Source of the DNA: Cyclospora cayetanensis
Lineage: Eukaryota; Apicomplexa; Conoidasida; Eucoccidiorida; Eimeriidae
Direction of reading: 5' to 3'
Assembly: GCF_002999335.1 (NCBI RefSeq)
Contig: NW_020312131.1
Location: 16,123 to 80,122, forward strand
Length of the DNA: 64,000 bases
The notes beneath the pieces were generated by a model. It was not told the DNA's origin. It saw nothing but the letters and a program-made list of their open reading frames with translations, and did not search any database. The position numbers were made by a program, and so were the translations under genes. Below, in pieces: positions 11,200-22,900 of this stretch (position 1 is the stretch's first letter; each line of letters opens with the position of its first letter).

Positions 11200-11815
11200 A
11201 AAGGGTCGTATAGCCCCCACCATTTTCAATTGATCGGAGCTGCAACACGCGAAGGCGGCTTCAGGTGTACCCCGACCGTCGTGCTGCTGCCTTGCAGAGC
11301 CGCCCCCCTTTTTGTCGATGATTCGGTGGTATTTTTGCTGCGGCTGCTGGTGCTGGTGCTGCTGTTCGCGTTGCTGGTGCTGCCGCAACAGCTGCAGGCA
11401 ACACAAGCGAGTTTGGCACACGCGAGCGTACCGATTCGCCAGCAAAAGGCGCTGGAGTCGCTACTTACCCCGAAAATCGAGGAAAAAAGAAGGCGGCCAC
11501 GACTTGAAACAATGTTGCAACACAAAGGAGCAGCCACATGCGGCGCGCTTGGAGACAGTGGGGGCACAGTAGGAGGGTTCACTGGGAGGCAAGGGGGGCC
11601 CCTTAGGGGCCCCCCTCCTCCCTCCTTGAAGGAACCCGGCTCCTTCCAGGCCTAGGCAAATGCAATGTTTCTTGGCAGCTGCGTTGTTGTGCTTTTGAAT
11701 TGCCATAGACACTGCACTCACCAACTTTCTGCCGCTCTGCTGCGGGCTTTTCTGCTGGCGCAGAACCCGTGCAGGCGGCTCTAAGGCTGAAGGCGTCCTC
11801 CACAGCCTTGGCTCG
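11200..11815 (-). other. Possible exons of an unrecognised minus-strand gene
   Basis: Two minus-strand stretches look coding. One, at about 11715-11815, reads AKAVEDAFSLRAACTGSAPA and runs to a GTGAGT donor. The other, at about 11240-11410, is rich in Gln and His (QQREQQHQHQQPQQ) and follows a CTGCAG acceptor. They lie just upstream of PRP31 exon 2 on the same strand. They could form a small separate gene or belong to a 5' extension of PRP31, but no phase-consistent join to PRP31 was found. No family was recognised. Confidence 0.3.
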
Positions 11816-11967
11816 AGATGCGGCACTTTCCCTTGGGCATGCAAGGCTGGCTGCTTTCTTTCGCCAACAGCAAAGGGTCCAGAGGTCGCCGCCTCGCGGC
11901 GTCGGCTCGCAGTGGCAGACTCTACCCCACTTCAGGCACTATGAACGAAAGAGAAAGACAAGAGAGA

Positions 11968-12018
11968 GCGGCAGGCGTAGTGTAGCGGCAGGCGTAGTGT
12001 AGCGGCAGGCGTAGTGTA
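11968..12018. repeat. 17-bp tandem repeat, three perfect copies
   Basis: The unit GCGGCAGGCGTAGTGTA occurs three times head to tail and runs into unique sequence. No gene overlaps it. Confidence 0.95.
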
Positions 12019-12029
12019 GCCACAGGGTC

Positions 12030-13880
12030 CTATAAGGCTCGTAGTGTACGGCTTGAGGCGTAGCGAGGTGCCCAATGCGGCTTCAGACGCAGCTGGGCTG
12101 GTGGCGCCTTGTGCGCCTTCCAGCGGCGCACAAGGCAGTAATCGGTGTGGCTGTAGCACGTGCTGAAGATTGCAGTCCTTTGCATTATCGTGTGCTAGAG
12201 TTTGTAGGCAACTTAGGGCATGACAGAGTACGTAAGGGGAAAGGAAGGAATGTTGTAGAGGCCTCCCTCCTTTCTCGGCTTAAAATAGTACCTAGTGTCA
12301 TTCGCTCAAGTCGTCGTTCTGCTCGAGCGGCATGCAGCGGCGTTCTTTAAATCGTGGCCGTCGACGCTCTGGGAGAAAAACAAAGAACCTGCTCTGCCGT
12401 AAACAAGGAAGCACAACCCGCGTCTGTCCGCACGAGTGAATCAAACCCTGTGTACGTTTGCGTACTACGCGATAAGTCCGTTGCTGTATATCTCCTCTGT
12501 GTCAGTGAAACGGCGGGTGGCCACCCAAAAGAAGGAAAACGCTCCCATACACCTAGAACATTCTTCCTGTATGCCTTGCTGCACATACACATCTAGATGG
12601 GTATGCACGTATATGTGCATGCGTCTAATCTTTCTGTACTCCTACAAGTGCATAATCTCCATAGGTTCGCATATTTTTCTTATGTTCACTTGCGGCTTCA
12701 CAATTGCAGGTCTTCTTAGGGGGCAGATTGGGACGGGTACGCACATGCTTGCACATACTTCGCGTGTAGGCTAGGATGAAGATGCAAAAAAATGTATTGG
12801 TCCTGAAACACTGTCAACTTCACCTGTCGGAGACGTTGTAAATAAGTTGATGCATTTGCGGAAGCGCCTAACTCATGAAGTAGAAGCAAAAGTCAGCACC
12901 GCGGACCGCCGTTCTAGAACGGTGTTTCTTGTTTTGCCTTGATGCATTCACAAAGAGTATACAGGCCTTGCTCTGCCCGCCATATGATGGTTATTTGCTA
13001 AGCAAGTGGTATGCCTCTATTTGTGTGCATATAGTTCTGTATCGCGACATAGCATTCTGTGGCGCCTCCGTTGCGAAGCCTTCTTTCCCATGGAGGCAGA
13101 GTGCGTGTGTAAGAAAGCAGGACGAAGGCAGCTTCCCGTACCGGTGGAGATACGGTCACAACGGCACTGTTTCCCTACTAACAAATCCACAGAGCTCAAA
13201 CACCGCCCTTCAACGCTTCTCCAAAGGCTGGGCCTCATTCGTGTTGCCTGACGCATCCTCAAGCCTTACGTCTCCTTCATGTCAGAGCGACTGCGTTTGT
13301 CTGCTCTCTCGTTAAGCTGCCTTCTTGTTTCCTGTCACTGCATTTCAACCGTGGATCTTTGACTTTGATCGTCTCGTCTTCTCTGTGTAGCCGCTTTCCG
13401 CAGCCCTGTCAGTGTTGCTTGTCTACAGATTAGAGCAGTAGGCGGTATAGGGGGAGAAGCCCATAGTGCGGATTCCTGAGCTGCGCCCTTAAGAATTTCT
13501 CGCCTCGGCACTTGAAGGAGCGTGTTAACGGGCGATGGTTTAGTCTTTGCTGTTTCTGGTTTCTAGCCTCATGGATACAAGTTGAGGTGCCCGAGGTCGG
13601 CCGGTGTGGCATGGACTTTTTCTCACAGACAGCAAATGCATGATGATGCGATGATACCTTCTACACAGTAGTCACTCTAAAAGCCGTCATCGTGAGTGCG
13701 GTGCATAACACCAGATGAGACAGCGGCAACTCAAGCAGCAGCACCTTGCCGTCCGACTAAGATACCGCGGGGAACGCCATGGTTCAAAGCCTCTCTCGGG
13801 CATTACAGACCTCCGTTACACTCTAAGTTCCACGATCTTTGCAAGTCACCCACCATACGGCGCGTCACTCACGAAGATCG
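12030..13880. other. Intergenic; nothing recognised
   Basis: Only short frames on both strands, with no repeat longer than a few units. Some frames of 80-130 codons occur, such as plus 12929-13315, but they lack recognisable motifs or neighbouring splice sites. Confidence 0.5.
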
Positions 13881-13899
13881 ACGGACAGCTATGCTCGGT

Positions 13900-15640
13900 T
13901 CAAGCTGGAAAGCAAGGGACTGAACAGTTTAGTAGGTAAAGGCATCCTTATTCCCCTTTTTGCGACATAAAAACAGTCAAATACATGGCCCTGGCATGGA
14001 AACAACCTGTTTTTTCCATCGAGGGGTTTTTGCATCTCCGACTGGCAACACCACATGCGGGACCATCGCTTTGCCAGCATCCCGATTCAGCCGCAAGAAC
14101 CCTAATCCTTCGGAAGGGCCAGAGCGAACACAAATCTGCTTTAGTGAAAATTCAGCTGTTTCGGATAAGCTTTGGCGTCACCAAGAGGAGATACAGTTCG
14201 TCAGACACCACCAGGCTCGCAGCATGAGAGGCTGCAGTGACCATCGGAGCGTGTGTTTTCCTCAAGAGCACTGATCTTAGCACTGCGGGTCCTAGTGCCC
14301 CCCAATCCACTAGCTGCAACAAGCCATTCTTTATTTTCCCTGCAAGAGTATTTCTTGTGTGCACCAGAGGTGCAGAAGGATCACACACATGGGCAGGACG
14401 GGTAGGGTCGTCAAGGCCAGCTTCTCCTGGACCAAAGCAGCAGCAGCACCCCAGTGGCGACAACACTACAACACACCCTCAAAAATACTAGGAACAACAC
14501 CAGTAACCCATTGTGGACCGCCGGCAACAACCGCAGCAGCCACACCAAATCGAAGTGAACCGCAGCTTGCCCAGCAAATGCTTAACAAGTGCTCCGGAGA
14601 TAGAAGCACTACCAGGGACGCAATCTGCACCAGCACTAACAGCGGGATGCGAAGATCGGTCGGAAGAATCCCATGACAAGTTTGCATGCATGCACCCGCT
14701 GGGGGAGCTGCACGAGTAGGAGGCTCCTGAGGGGAAGTTAGAGCACATCCAAATAAGCCAGGCTCGCTGGAAAGCTGCCTCTACTACTGATGTGATTATC
14801 GGAGGTCCATGATAGAAGGTAATGTTCATCTGCACCTCTCGGTAACACCGTCATCGACACCATAAACGAGGCAGCAACCGCAGCTAACTCTAAAGAAGAC
14901 TGCCAGAATCTACCAGGGTCAGCGTCACAAGCACAGTTTTCAGCCCGCAAAGTAAAAAGCACAAGCGGCAGCATCTGCACTTAAAGCCCTGCTCCCCCCT
15001 TTCTCCGTGTGGATCTCGCCATATTACCTCACTTTGAGCCAACACTACTGCAACTAGCGGGAGCTGTAAGGGAGCAACGACCTCACAAGACAAGATGCCT
15101 ACGGAAACGAGAGGACCAGCCATATCTGCAGCGCGAGCAACGGCATCACCAGCAGCCGTTCGCGCTGAAGCAACACATGCAGATAGCGCAGGGTCACGAC
15201 ACCCAGCAACGCCCGTACACCGTATTGCTGCTGCAACTTTGGGGTTGGCAAGCTCAGGATCTCCACATGAGTCGCTGCCTGGCGAATCAGTGGCGAGAGC
15301 AGCAAAAGCGACAGAAGCAGCGGCAAGCCGTTTATGGAGTCTCATGGCTCTGATCTTCGCGATTAGCCTTTTATGTGCGCCCCTGAGATGGACGCTTCCG
15401 GCTATCGAGGACGCAGCAGCGCGCACTTCCGCAGTGTCGGCAACAGGGGCTGCAGAGCCTGCTATCATGCCTTCTCTTCAGCAGCCGCAGCCTTCACGAA
15501 ATCACTTGCAAGAGGACACACAGGCGCTGCTGCCACTTGCTGTACCGGCGGTACTGTCGCGTGAGTGCCTCTCAAAGGAATGCTGCTGCGTGCCGGGAAA
15601 GCGCAGAGCTTAGCAGCGACGCCTGCTGCATCGCATGGAG
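13900..15640 (-). CDS. Possible multi-exon minus-strand gene, function unknown
   Basis: Several minus-strand open stretches have protein-like, helix-rich composition. One lies at about 15470-15030 and ends in AVVLAQSE before a GTAATA donor. One lies at about 14980-14740 and includes SLELAAVAASFMVSMTV. One lies at about 14830-14690 and includes ITSVVEAAFQRAWLIWMC. One lies at about 14400-14152 and includes LVKTR-like basic positions and VTAASHAASLVVSDELYLLL. The first junction (donor at about 15032, acceptor CAG at about 14973) is phase 0 on both sides. I could not complete the model or name a family. Alternating Ala/Leu helices suggest a helical-repeat or membrane protein. A competing plus frame exists at 15095-15613. 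Confidence 0.3.
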
Positions 15641-16704
15641 TCGGCATGCAGCGGCCTGCGGCTGTTCATGGTGAAGTTTCTTGCGGGCTGTTGTGCTGCC
15701 GGTGCTACGTTTCTGCAGACCCTTCACTCAGCAGCGTAACCGACTACCTCGAGACACTCTCCAGAGAACCTATTGCAGAGTATTACCTGTTGCAGGCCAT
15801 GCCCACAGAGGAGCAGCAGGAGCAAGACAGCCGTGGCTTCGTGGGGCTTATGGAGAGGCTACTGCAGGGGCCGCTGCAGCTGCTGCTCTACCTTGCATGC
15901 ATTGCTATAGACGGGGTCTTCTCGTGCATTGTGGGGTTCTTATGGCTGTTGCTGCGGTGCATAGACGGCGCCGTGCTGCAGCGGTGCCGTGACATGCTGC
16001 TGCTCGTTCAGCAGCTGCCGATGCTGATGCGCTTTGTAACGTCGAATCAAGTCCTCTGTTGCTGCATCTGCTTGCGGGCCACGCTGTTGTGGGTGTACAT
16101 ACAGCTGAACTCACGAGCTGCAGCCACAGGAGACGCTCTAGTTCACGGGCTTCTTGTTGCTGTAGGTGCCGCTGCCGTTTCTACACTGTTTAACTGTCTC
16201 ACGCCTCTTTCCCATGTTGCCCAGGAGAGCAGTCTGGCTCTTGCCGCTGCGGCAGGATACGCGCATGCGTTGCAGCAAGCGCATGCCTACAATGTTTTCT
16301 GCTGCTGTTTCGTTCCGTGCCTCCTTGCTGCGATATACGCACTGCAACGCGAAACCCCGAGGCAGCAGCTGCAGAGCGCAAGTGCAGCCTCTGCGGCAAT
16401 GAACTCAAAGACACTGCAGCAAGCTTCCCGACGGCCGCCTTTTTCGTTCGAGGGTGCTGCATCATATCTGCAGCAGGAGGCTTTCGGCAGCGGCAGCTTT
16501 GCAAAGAATGCGAACAGCTTAGACGATGAGGCTGCAAGCAGCAGGACGTTCGATACAGTTGAAGCCGAGTCACCTACGGCAGCCATGAAAGTCGACCCGA
16601 AGGTGTTAAGGAAACAGCTACAGCAGCTGCAGCAGGAGCTGCAAAATCTCAAGCAGGAGCTGACAGAGGTGGCGCTAGCTGAGAGCCATTCGTTGCAGGC
16701 CTAA
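15580..16704 (+). CDS. Hypothetical multi-pass membrane protein with C-terminal coiled coil
   Basis: The open frame runs to a TAA at 16704. The first in-frame ATG is at 15580, but the N-terminus is uncertain and could be spliced. Strongly hydrophobic segments follow LQGPLQLLLYLACIAIDGVF, then LLWLLLRC-type residues, a cluster around LCCCICLRATLLWVYIQL, one near LLVAVGAAAVSTLF and one near VFCCCFVPCLLAAIY, giving four to five probable membrane spans. The cytosolic-looking tail has a Ser/Ala-rich linker and ends with a heptad-like KQLQQLQQELQNLKQELTEV coiled coil. No signature of a transporter family was seen. An apicomplexan-specific organelle or pellicle protein is possible. It is about 130 bases upstream of the next coiled-coil gene on the same strand. 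Confidence 0.5.
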   Translation: MLLRAGKAQSLAATPAASHGVGMQRPAAVHGEVSCGLLCCRCYVSADPSLSSVTDYLETLSREPIAEYYLLQAMPTEEQQEQDSRGFVGLMERLLQGPLQLLLYLACIAIDGVFSCIVGFLWLLLRCIDGAVLQRCRDMLLLVQQLPMLMRFVTSNQVLCCCICLRATLLWVYIQLNSRAAATGDALVHGLLVAVGAAAVSTLFNCLTPLSHVAQESSLALAAAAGYAHALQQAHAYNVFCCCFVPCLLAAIYALQRETPRQQLQSASAASAAMNSKTLQQASRRPPFSFEGAASYLQQEAFGSGSFAKNANSLDDEAASSRTFDTVEAESPTAAMKVDPKVLRKQLQQLQQELQNLKQELTEVALAESHSLQA

Positions 16705-16719
16705 TTTGCTAGAGGGCTT

Positions 16720-16720
16720 G

Positions 16721-16748
<28 letters not shown>
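16720..16748. repeat. TA dinucleotide microsatellite
   Basis: A pure (TA)n run lies in the short spacer between the membrane protein and the coiled-coil gene. Confidence 0.9.
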
Positions 16749-16753
<5 letters not shown>

Positions 16754-16840
16754 GGATTGTAGCTGCACGTCCCACTGCGTTTTCTGCTCTCCCTTGTTAT
16801 CGCTTTTGCTCCCGCTGCTGTTGCTGATGCCGTTGCGCAT

Positions 16841-17707
16841 ATGTCGCAGGAAAGGCAGAACTGCGCGGCGGCAAGCCATTTGGTCACGGAGGAGAGACAG
16901 CGCTTGCGGCGTCTTTTGCACGTGACGGAGTCTGACTCCCGTTTTTCTGCTCAACAGCAGCAACGCATCGACTTGCTGCAGCAACAGGTTGAAACCCGCA
17001 GCGAAGATTTGCGCCAGCTGCAGCGTCTGTGTACTGATTTGACCGCTCGTCTGCAGAGTATAGCAGAGGTGTATCTTTATGAGGCTTGTGCGCTGCGGCG
17101 GGGCTTCTTCTGGCTCTCCAAATTTTACTGGTCGTGATATTTCTGTCTTGATGGGTGTAGCTACGTGCCGCCGATCAGCGTACAGCCCTAAGCGCCAAAC
17201 CAACAGGGATTGGTTACGTTTCTTGAAATATGCTAGGGTACTGTTCTTCCCCAGTGCCTGGCCTCCATCGGCTTGTTTTGTTGGTGCGTGCAACGCTTCA
17301 GGAGGCGCCGGAAAAAAGTGAAGCTGCCGACGTCGTAGGCCGTGCGCACTCTGGCATTTTGGAGGTTCTGCAGAGAGAAAATGAGGTGCGTGTATTGCTG
17401 CCATGGCTTCTGCTGCTGGTAGTCGTGCAAGTGCTGCATCTGCCTGCCTCTGTGCTGTGGGGTGCCCTGCCTGTGTTTTTTTCAGGAGCTGCTGAAGGAG
17501 CGAAGGCACTTGGAGGAACGCATCCTGGAACTCAAGGATGAGCTAGAAGATATGTCTGTTTACAAAGCAAGCCTATACCGCAGCGTCGACAGCAACAGCA
17601 ACCCGATGCGTGCCTTATACAGCACAGCAGGAGTCGCAACTGCAGCGCCACAGCGAGGTTTCCAGGAGTGTGCACCAGATGTGCTCATGGGAACCCCGCG
17701 TCCCTAG
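16841..17707 (+). CDS. Small coiled-coil protein, function unknown
   Basis: Three phase-0 exons fit: 16841-17068, 17302-17385 and 17486-17707, giving 177 aa. The start is an ATG in MSQERQNCAAAS. Most of the protein is predicted coiled coil: EERQRLRRLLHVTE, RIDLLQQQVETRSEDLRQLQ, then ILEVLQRENE joined to ELLKERRHLEERILELKDEL. The last ~45 residues are less structured. Both introns have clear GT donors and CAG acceptors, the second acceptor following a T-rich tract. No family was identified. A centrosomal, cytoskeletal or vesicle-tether component would fit the shape but is unproved. Confidence 0.6.
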
Positions 17708-18263
17708 ATGCGTGTGGCGTTGTTGTGGCGGGAGTCGTCAGCAGCAGCGAAGGGAGTGGTTTGCTGATGCTGGTTGCTACATGTATGCAGCATCCGGATC
17801 CTCCGGAGGACGGCATCGAAAGCCTCCCCCCCTGAGAGGGCTTTAGGGGGATCCTTCAGTTCAGGCTGTTGGCGAGAAGCACCAAGTTGGCGGGGACGTC
17901 TCCCGCCCTCCTGTGGTGGACCACATGGAGGATCCCTAGGTAGCGGGAAGGGGGGGCGGGAGGGTATGCAAGGCGATGGTGATGCGCAGCATCCCCCCTG
18001 CATGAATTTGACACATTTGACGCTTCGGCTAGACCCTCCTCCTTGCTGCTGCGCAGCGACGCCCCGGAGGATCTAGCCGAAAGCAGCGCGAAGTCGATTT
18101 CCTTCGCCGCACTTACGACGTGGCTGCTGTCCGAGCCGCCGTACGCGGGTACCCCAGAGGTTTCCACCACTCAACCCACCATCGACTGACGAGGCAGGCG
18201 CTTGCCTTCGTGCGAATGCAGACGCAACTGAGACTGTTGCCGCTCTCATTGGCGTCGTGGTGA

Positions 18264-18665
18264 CCAGTAGTCAGGAGCTGCAGTGGTACGTGTGCCAGTG
18301 CCTTTTTCTCTGGTGCGGCCTTCTGCGTCTCAGCCCTGCACTACCGGAAAGAGACTTCGAAGTGTCAACAACAGCAGCAGCCAGGGCACCAAAGGCCAGC
18401 ATACAGCGAAGACGGCTCTCTACGTATCCCGATCAGCTTGCCGTGCCTCAACCGCTTGAGGCGCAGCATGGGGGACGCTCCCCTCGCCGTGGGCTTCTTT
18501 ACTCGCGACATGCGCTTTTTTGTGTGGGAATCGCTCAGACCTGCACTATGGCTCTCTCGGCCCCTTCTGAGGGGCCCCCAGAAAATTGAAGCCTGCCGGT
18601 TTGCTGTGGCGCTTTTGCACCAAAATACCCTCTCACTAAGAGTGTCTGCAGCAGCAGAATTCTAG
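18264..18665 (+). CDS. Probable terminal exon of an unrecognised gene
   Basis: A plus frame stays open from 18264 to a stop at 18663-18665 without an early ATG, so it is more likely an exon than a whole gene. It includes a hydrophobic stretch (ASAFFSGAAFCVSALHY), a short poly-Gln, then a conserved-looking block IPISLPCLNRLRRSMGD, AVGFFTRDMRFFVWESLRP and a Leu-rich end. An upstream plus frame at about 18170-18265 (DEAGACLRANADATETVAAL) may be the preceding exon. A donor at about 18265 and an acceptor ending at about 18334 would join them in phase, but that intron would be only ~70 bases. No family was identified. Confidence 0.4.
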   Translation, partial: PVVRSCSGTCASAFFSGAAFCVSALHYRKETSKCQQQQQPGHQRPAYSEDGSLRIPISLPCLNRLRRSMGDAPLAVGFFTRDMRFFVWESLRPALWLSRPLLRGPQKIEACRFAVALLHQNTLSLRVSAAAEF

Positions 18666-18746
18666 ACGCAAAGGACTTCTCTCCTATTGCAGCTACGCAT
18701 GCTAGGGTGGTGTACGCTAAAGGCAGAGCCCAAGAACAGAAATCCT

Positions 18747-19925
18747 CTAGAGCGTTAGTGAGTCCAAGAGCTCCACTTCAGGCTCTCCTGCTTTCTCCTG
18801 CTGCTGATGAGAGCTTGGCTGCGGTTTCAAAGTGTCGCCTATCAGGGCCTCTAGCTCGGCTGCAGTAGCCTGCAGTTCCGCGCTGTCCACAAGGGGAGGG
18901 GCGTCTTCGTGCTTTTCTTGCCTCCCCTCTCGTGCATTCAACGCATCTGGTGCGCGACCTTTCTCCGTGTTTGCCCCCGGGTTCGTCGCACCAAGGGCCC
19001 CCTCCTCGCTTAAGAAGGGAAGGGCACTGTTGAGAGGCCCATAGGCCTCCAGCAGCCGCTCAGCTGCCGCTGCACCGGTTCCCCCCCGCTGCCTTTGCAG
19101 CCGTGTGGGAGTCTCCTGTAGCAACTGTAGCAAGTCATCGATGCCGCTGCTGTCGTGGGCCCTGTGGCTGTTACGGCTGCTGGTGGGTGACTGCGGTGGG
19201 CGTGTGCTCTTCGATGCCAAGTTGCGGCGGCATCGGGCAGCCTGTTGCTCCCGCCTATCGGTCCGCGTATCCACGGGAAGAGGGGAGAGGGGGAAGTCTC
19301 CGTGGATCGCGTCTGCTGTCTGCTGCCGGTGTGGCTGTTGCTGGGGGTGCTGTCGCCTGTGGATCGGCTGCAAGCGGCGATGGACTATAGCCACCTCGTT
19401 TTGCGGAGCCCCTTGCCCCGTGTGCGGCACCTTCGGGTGCAGATGTCGCTGCTGCTGCAGAGGCACCTGCTTCTTTGACTGCTGCTGCTCTAGGTGGTAC
19501 TGTGTCGCCAGGAGAAGCTGCGTGTCCTCAGGGTTTCCTGAAAAGGCGAAAGTCAGCTCGGGGGATGTTTCTACGGTAACCCAATCCTCCAAGTCTGCAG
19601 GAAGCTCTGGCGCTGGGGCATTGGCTGCGGATCGGGGTGTGCATGTGACGGAGGGGTTCGGACGTTTTCTATCGGTAAGCCGAGGCAAACAAAAGAAGCA
19701 GAATGCACTTTCATGACGCACCCATGCAAGGTTTCCCCATGCTGCTGCATGTTTCATGGGCCCTCGCGGATTCGAGGTGTGCATACAGCAGAAGCCGCCG
19801 CTGCTCTGAGAGCTCAGGACACTAGGGTTGCTGAGGATGGCACACATCGCAACATGCATGGAAGGAAGAATAAATATCATGAGATAGTGCGCCAGAAGGC
19901 ACAGGTGGAGCAAGAATGCAGGCAT
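18747..19925 (-). CDS. Hypothetical Gln-rich protein
   Basis: The open frame reaches an ATG at 19925. The N-terminal ~70 residues, with a hydrophobic LLHLCLLAHYLMIFILP stretch, may instead be intron or leader. The more plausible coding part starts around 19670 with the segment DRKRPNPSVTCTPRSAANAP and continues through ELPADLEDWVTVETSPELTF, a Gln/His/Arg-rich middle (QQQRHLHPK, HRRQHPQQQPHRQQ), DDLLQLLQETPTRLQRQRGG and an acidic helical tail ELQATAAELEALIGD ending in EVELLDSLTL. No known domain. It converges on the plus-strand terminal exon that ends at 18665. Confidence 0.5.
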   Translation of the reverse strand: MPAFLLHLCLLAHYLMIFILPSMHVAMCAILSNPSVLSSQSSGGFCCMHTSNPRGPMKHAAAWGNLAWVRHESAFCFFCLPRLTDRKRPNPSVTCTPRSAANAPAPELPADLEDWVTVETSPELTFAFSGNPEDTQLLLATQYHLEQQQSKKQVPLQQQRHLHPKVPHTGQGAPQNEVAIVHRRLQPIHRRQHPQQQPHRQQTADAIHGDFPLSPLPVDTRTDRREQQAARCRRNLASKSTRPPQSPTSSRNSHRAHDSSGIDDLLQLLQETPTRLQRQRGGTGAAAAERLLEAYGPLNSALPFLSEEGALGATNPGANTEKGRAPDALNAREGRQEKHEDAPPLVDSAELQATAAELEALIGDTLKPQPSSHQQQEKAGEPEVELLDSLTL

Positions 19926-19952
19926 TCGAGCAGAACACACCGCAACCGACAC

Positions 19953-22900
19953 CTGCTGCAGAAGGTCTAAGCTGCGCTCGAGAGCGCCCTACACGCATGA
20001 AACACCCCTGGGGGAACATCAGAGCACAAAACGAAAGAATTCAATCATCCGTTAAGGGGAGGTTTAGCGTGTTTCCTCTTGTCGCTGAGAAGGGCCCCTG
20101 GTACGGGCCCCTATTAAGGGGGGCCCCGCCATCAGGGACCCTGTTTAAGTGAGTAGTCCGAGAGTCTCGTAAAGGCTGCTGCTATTTTTCTACAGCTTCT
20201 AAGAGTAGTCGGATGCGGAACAGAAGAATAAACTACGGAGTTTCCGGCTGTGCTATCAACGGCAGTGTGGACCAGTGGCACGAGAGAGTCCACGTTCTCG
20301 TACAACTCGAAAGATCTATCATTGCTTCCTTTGATGAATCGTGCAAGAATGCGGGGCCCATATACATGTATACATATGTATCCAAATACGAAGCAGCACA
20401 GCCTGATGCTACGTCTGTGTACATGGATATTATAGGTTTTATATGAACAATCAAAGCTGTTGGCACAAATACACATACCAACCCACTAACTTTCGGAGTC
20501 CTGTACAAAAACGCACTTGATGTCGTACTCGTGGCGTTACCCCTTCCCCTATAACTCCTTGAAAACCCTGGCCGAACTCAGCAGAAGCTCTGAAGGAAAC
20601 CGCAGGCGTTCCCTTCAATGACTTCAGCAACAGTCAAAAAACAAATAGCCGTAATGGCATTTGAAAAGGCCGGAGAGAACTCCCTTCTGCGTGCACAGGT
20701 TTTTAACATATGATATCATCACATACACATCTGCACTTAAGCACGGTTTCCTATTGCCCAGAGACCATTTCTAGCGGTTGTGAAGGTTCCGCTGCAAAAC
20801 GTATTTCTTTCCATGTATGTGCTCCACTCTGCTTGAGTATATCTATGTACCCTATTCTTTTCGCTCTCTACGTTTTCGTCTGACCCTCGTGCATGTTGCA
20901 CCCAAGCAAGCTCAGTCTGTGTGCACCTTCCCGTGGTGCCCGCTCCCTCTAGATCTGCCTCACCCTCCTCTCTCCCATTCTTTCTTTCCGGCAGTCGATG
21001 CCTCTTTTCTTTGCTAAGTCATCTTACTTCTGTCGCCTTTCATGCACACCTCTGCTTGCATCCCTGCGGCCCCCTGTGGGTCGTTCTTTTTTGTTACAGA
21101 GGGCTGTGCTACGCGTGGGCGCTTCCTCCTGCATGCTTTTTAAATAACACAAGAATTAGTGAAGAATTATCTATTTTACTTTGATGCTGACATATCTTAT
21201 TTATTTGCAGCGTATCATTAGCACATTACTGTAGCACTCGATGGCTCTGTGCGTGTGCGCTAGGTGTGATCTGCAACTAATTGTAAATGCTCAGAGTGCT
21301 TTGAAAGTGCAGAAACGCTTTCGCTAGCTCTCTATCGCAAGCCCACGCTATAGCAGCCTCTTCTAAATGCATTTTATGGCCGTTGACAGGGCCTTCTAGG
21401 CACTGAGACCTAAAGAATAAATGGCCAGACATGATATCTGTTAGGGTCTTCAGCAGCTTACAGTTAGTACAGATGTGCAAGCTTGCGCATCATGTGATAG
21501 CAACGAACTTGTGAAAGTGATTGTGGTGAAGGAGGGACTTCACAGTCTTGTACAATTGTGTTCTATCACCCAATAAGCTTGACAACGAAATGGAGCATCA
21601 CTATGAGCAGGCTCAGGGAGTGAGCTAGCAACTAGCTGCGTCCAAGTGAAGCGGCTGACGTCCGCTGGGCCAGTAAACGACAAAATAGTTTGAAGGCCCC
21701 ATTCGACTACAGACAATAGTGAACTCGGATAAAATATCCAAATGTAGAACAGCCTTTAAGCCTTGCTTTTGCTCGGAGCTGGCTGTGCTTTAAACCGAAA
21801 ACCGCCAGCAAAGCTTGCTGTAATTGTGGTCAAAGCACTTGAAGTGTTAATAGCTAAATGCACCATATATGCTGCGCACACGCATGCAGCATTATGTCTT
21901 CTTGCATCGCGCAATCACTACTTTGCATTTCATAAGGTATGCTACCACGTAGCCTTCGCATACACTGAAACCAAACTATTCAAAAGTGCCTAAACGCTGC
22001 TTAGTCTGCCACATTTTTCTCACCCCTTTCGAAATACTTGCCCATCTGTTCCGTAGCTGAACGTCGTGACCGACTGTGTGAGACCAGTGGAAGAGTTTCC
22101 GCCCTGTTGCTACTGTCCAAATACGCAGCACCGTGGCATTTCTGCGCCTTTTTTGCCGAAAAGGATAGGCCGAATCAGGTTTTAACCAGCCTCTTGACGT
22201 AGGCTTGGGCAGGCCGACGGCGCCCCGATGTGCGAAATTTTTTGAGAGGGAAACCGGAGTGACCCCGCGCTCCAAAAGATCTCATAGAGACCTCCTGAAC
22301 GTGAGCGACTGCTTCTATTGTAAGAACCAGGATCTTATAATCCAAAATTGCAGGATCATGCAAAAGCCGAGGAACTTGAGCCACTAGATCGAGTCCAGGG
22401 AGGGCAAGCTGCTTGGAAAGCAAAGAAGGCACATCCAGTGATTGGCCAGATCCCTGCCTAGGCTGCAGCGTAGTGAAGGAGGCCACATCGGATGGAGGCG
22501 CAGTTCGGGACCAGACGTGGTTCGATTGTGTGCTCATACGAGTTCACATTAGAGATCGAGCAGGGCTAGCGCTACTTGGCGTGGATTTAGAAGTAGATCT
22601 GTTATCGGAGGTGAGGGCGTGGAAGTGCAGTCTGGCTGTTTTTTGGTGGTGCTGTCCGTTGACTCAAGCTTGTTGACGAACGGCAGAACTAAGGGATTGG
22701 CAAACCTACAAAGGTAAAAAGGGCTTTACAGTGGACTCTGGCTATATCAACATGGTCTGTGTCTTCTTTGGACCCGTGCAGCACAGACAAATGCTTGGTG
22801 TACCGTGGGCATCCAATGAAAGACGCGCATGTAGCCACGCTTGTGCAATGTGAAATCGATATTCAAAGATACGCTTCAAAAACCAGCAAGTCCTGGTCTC

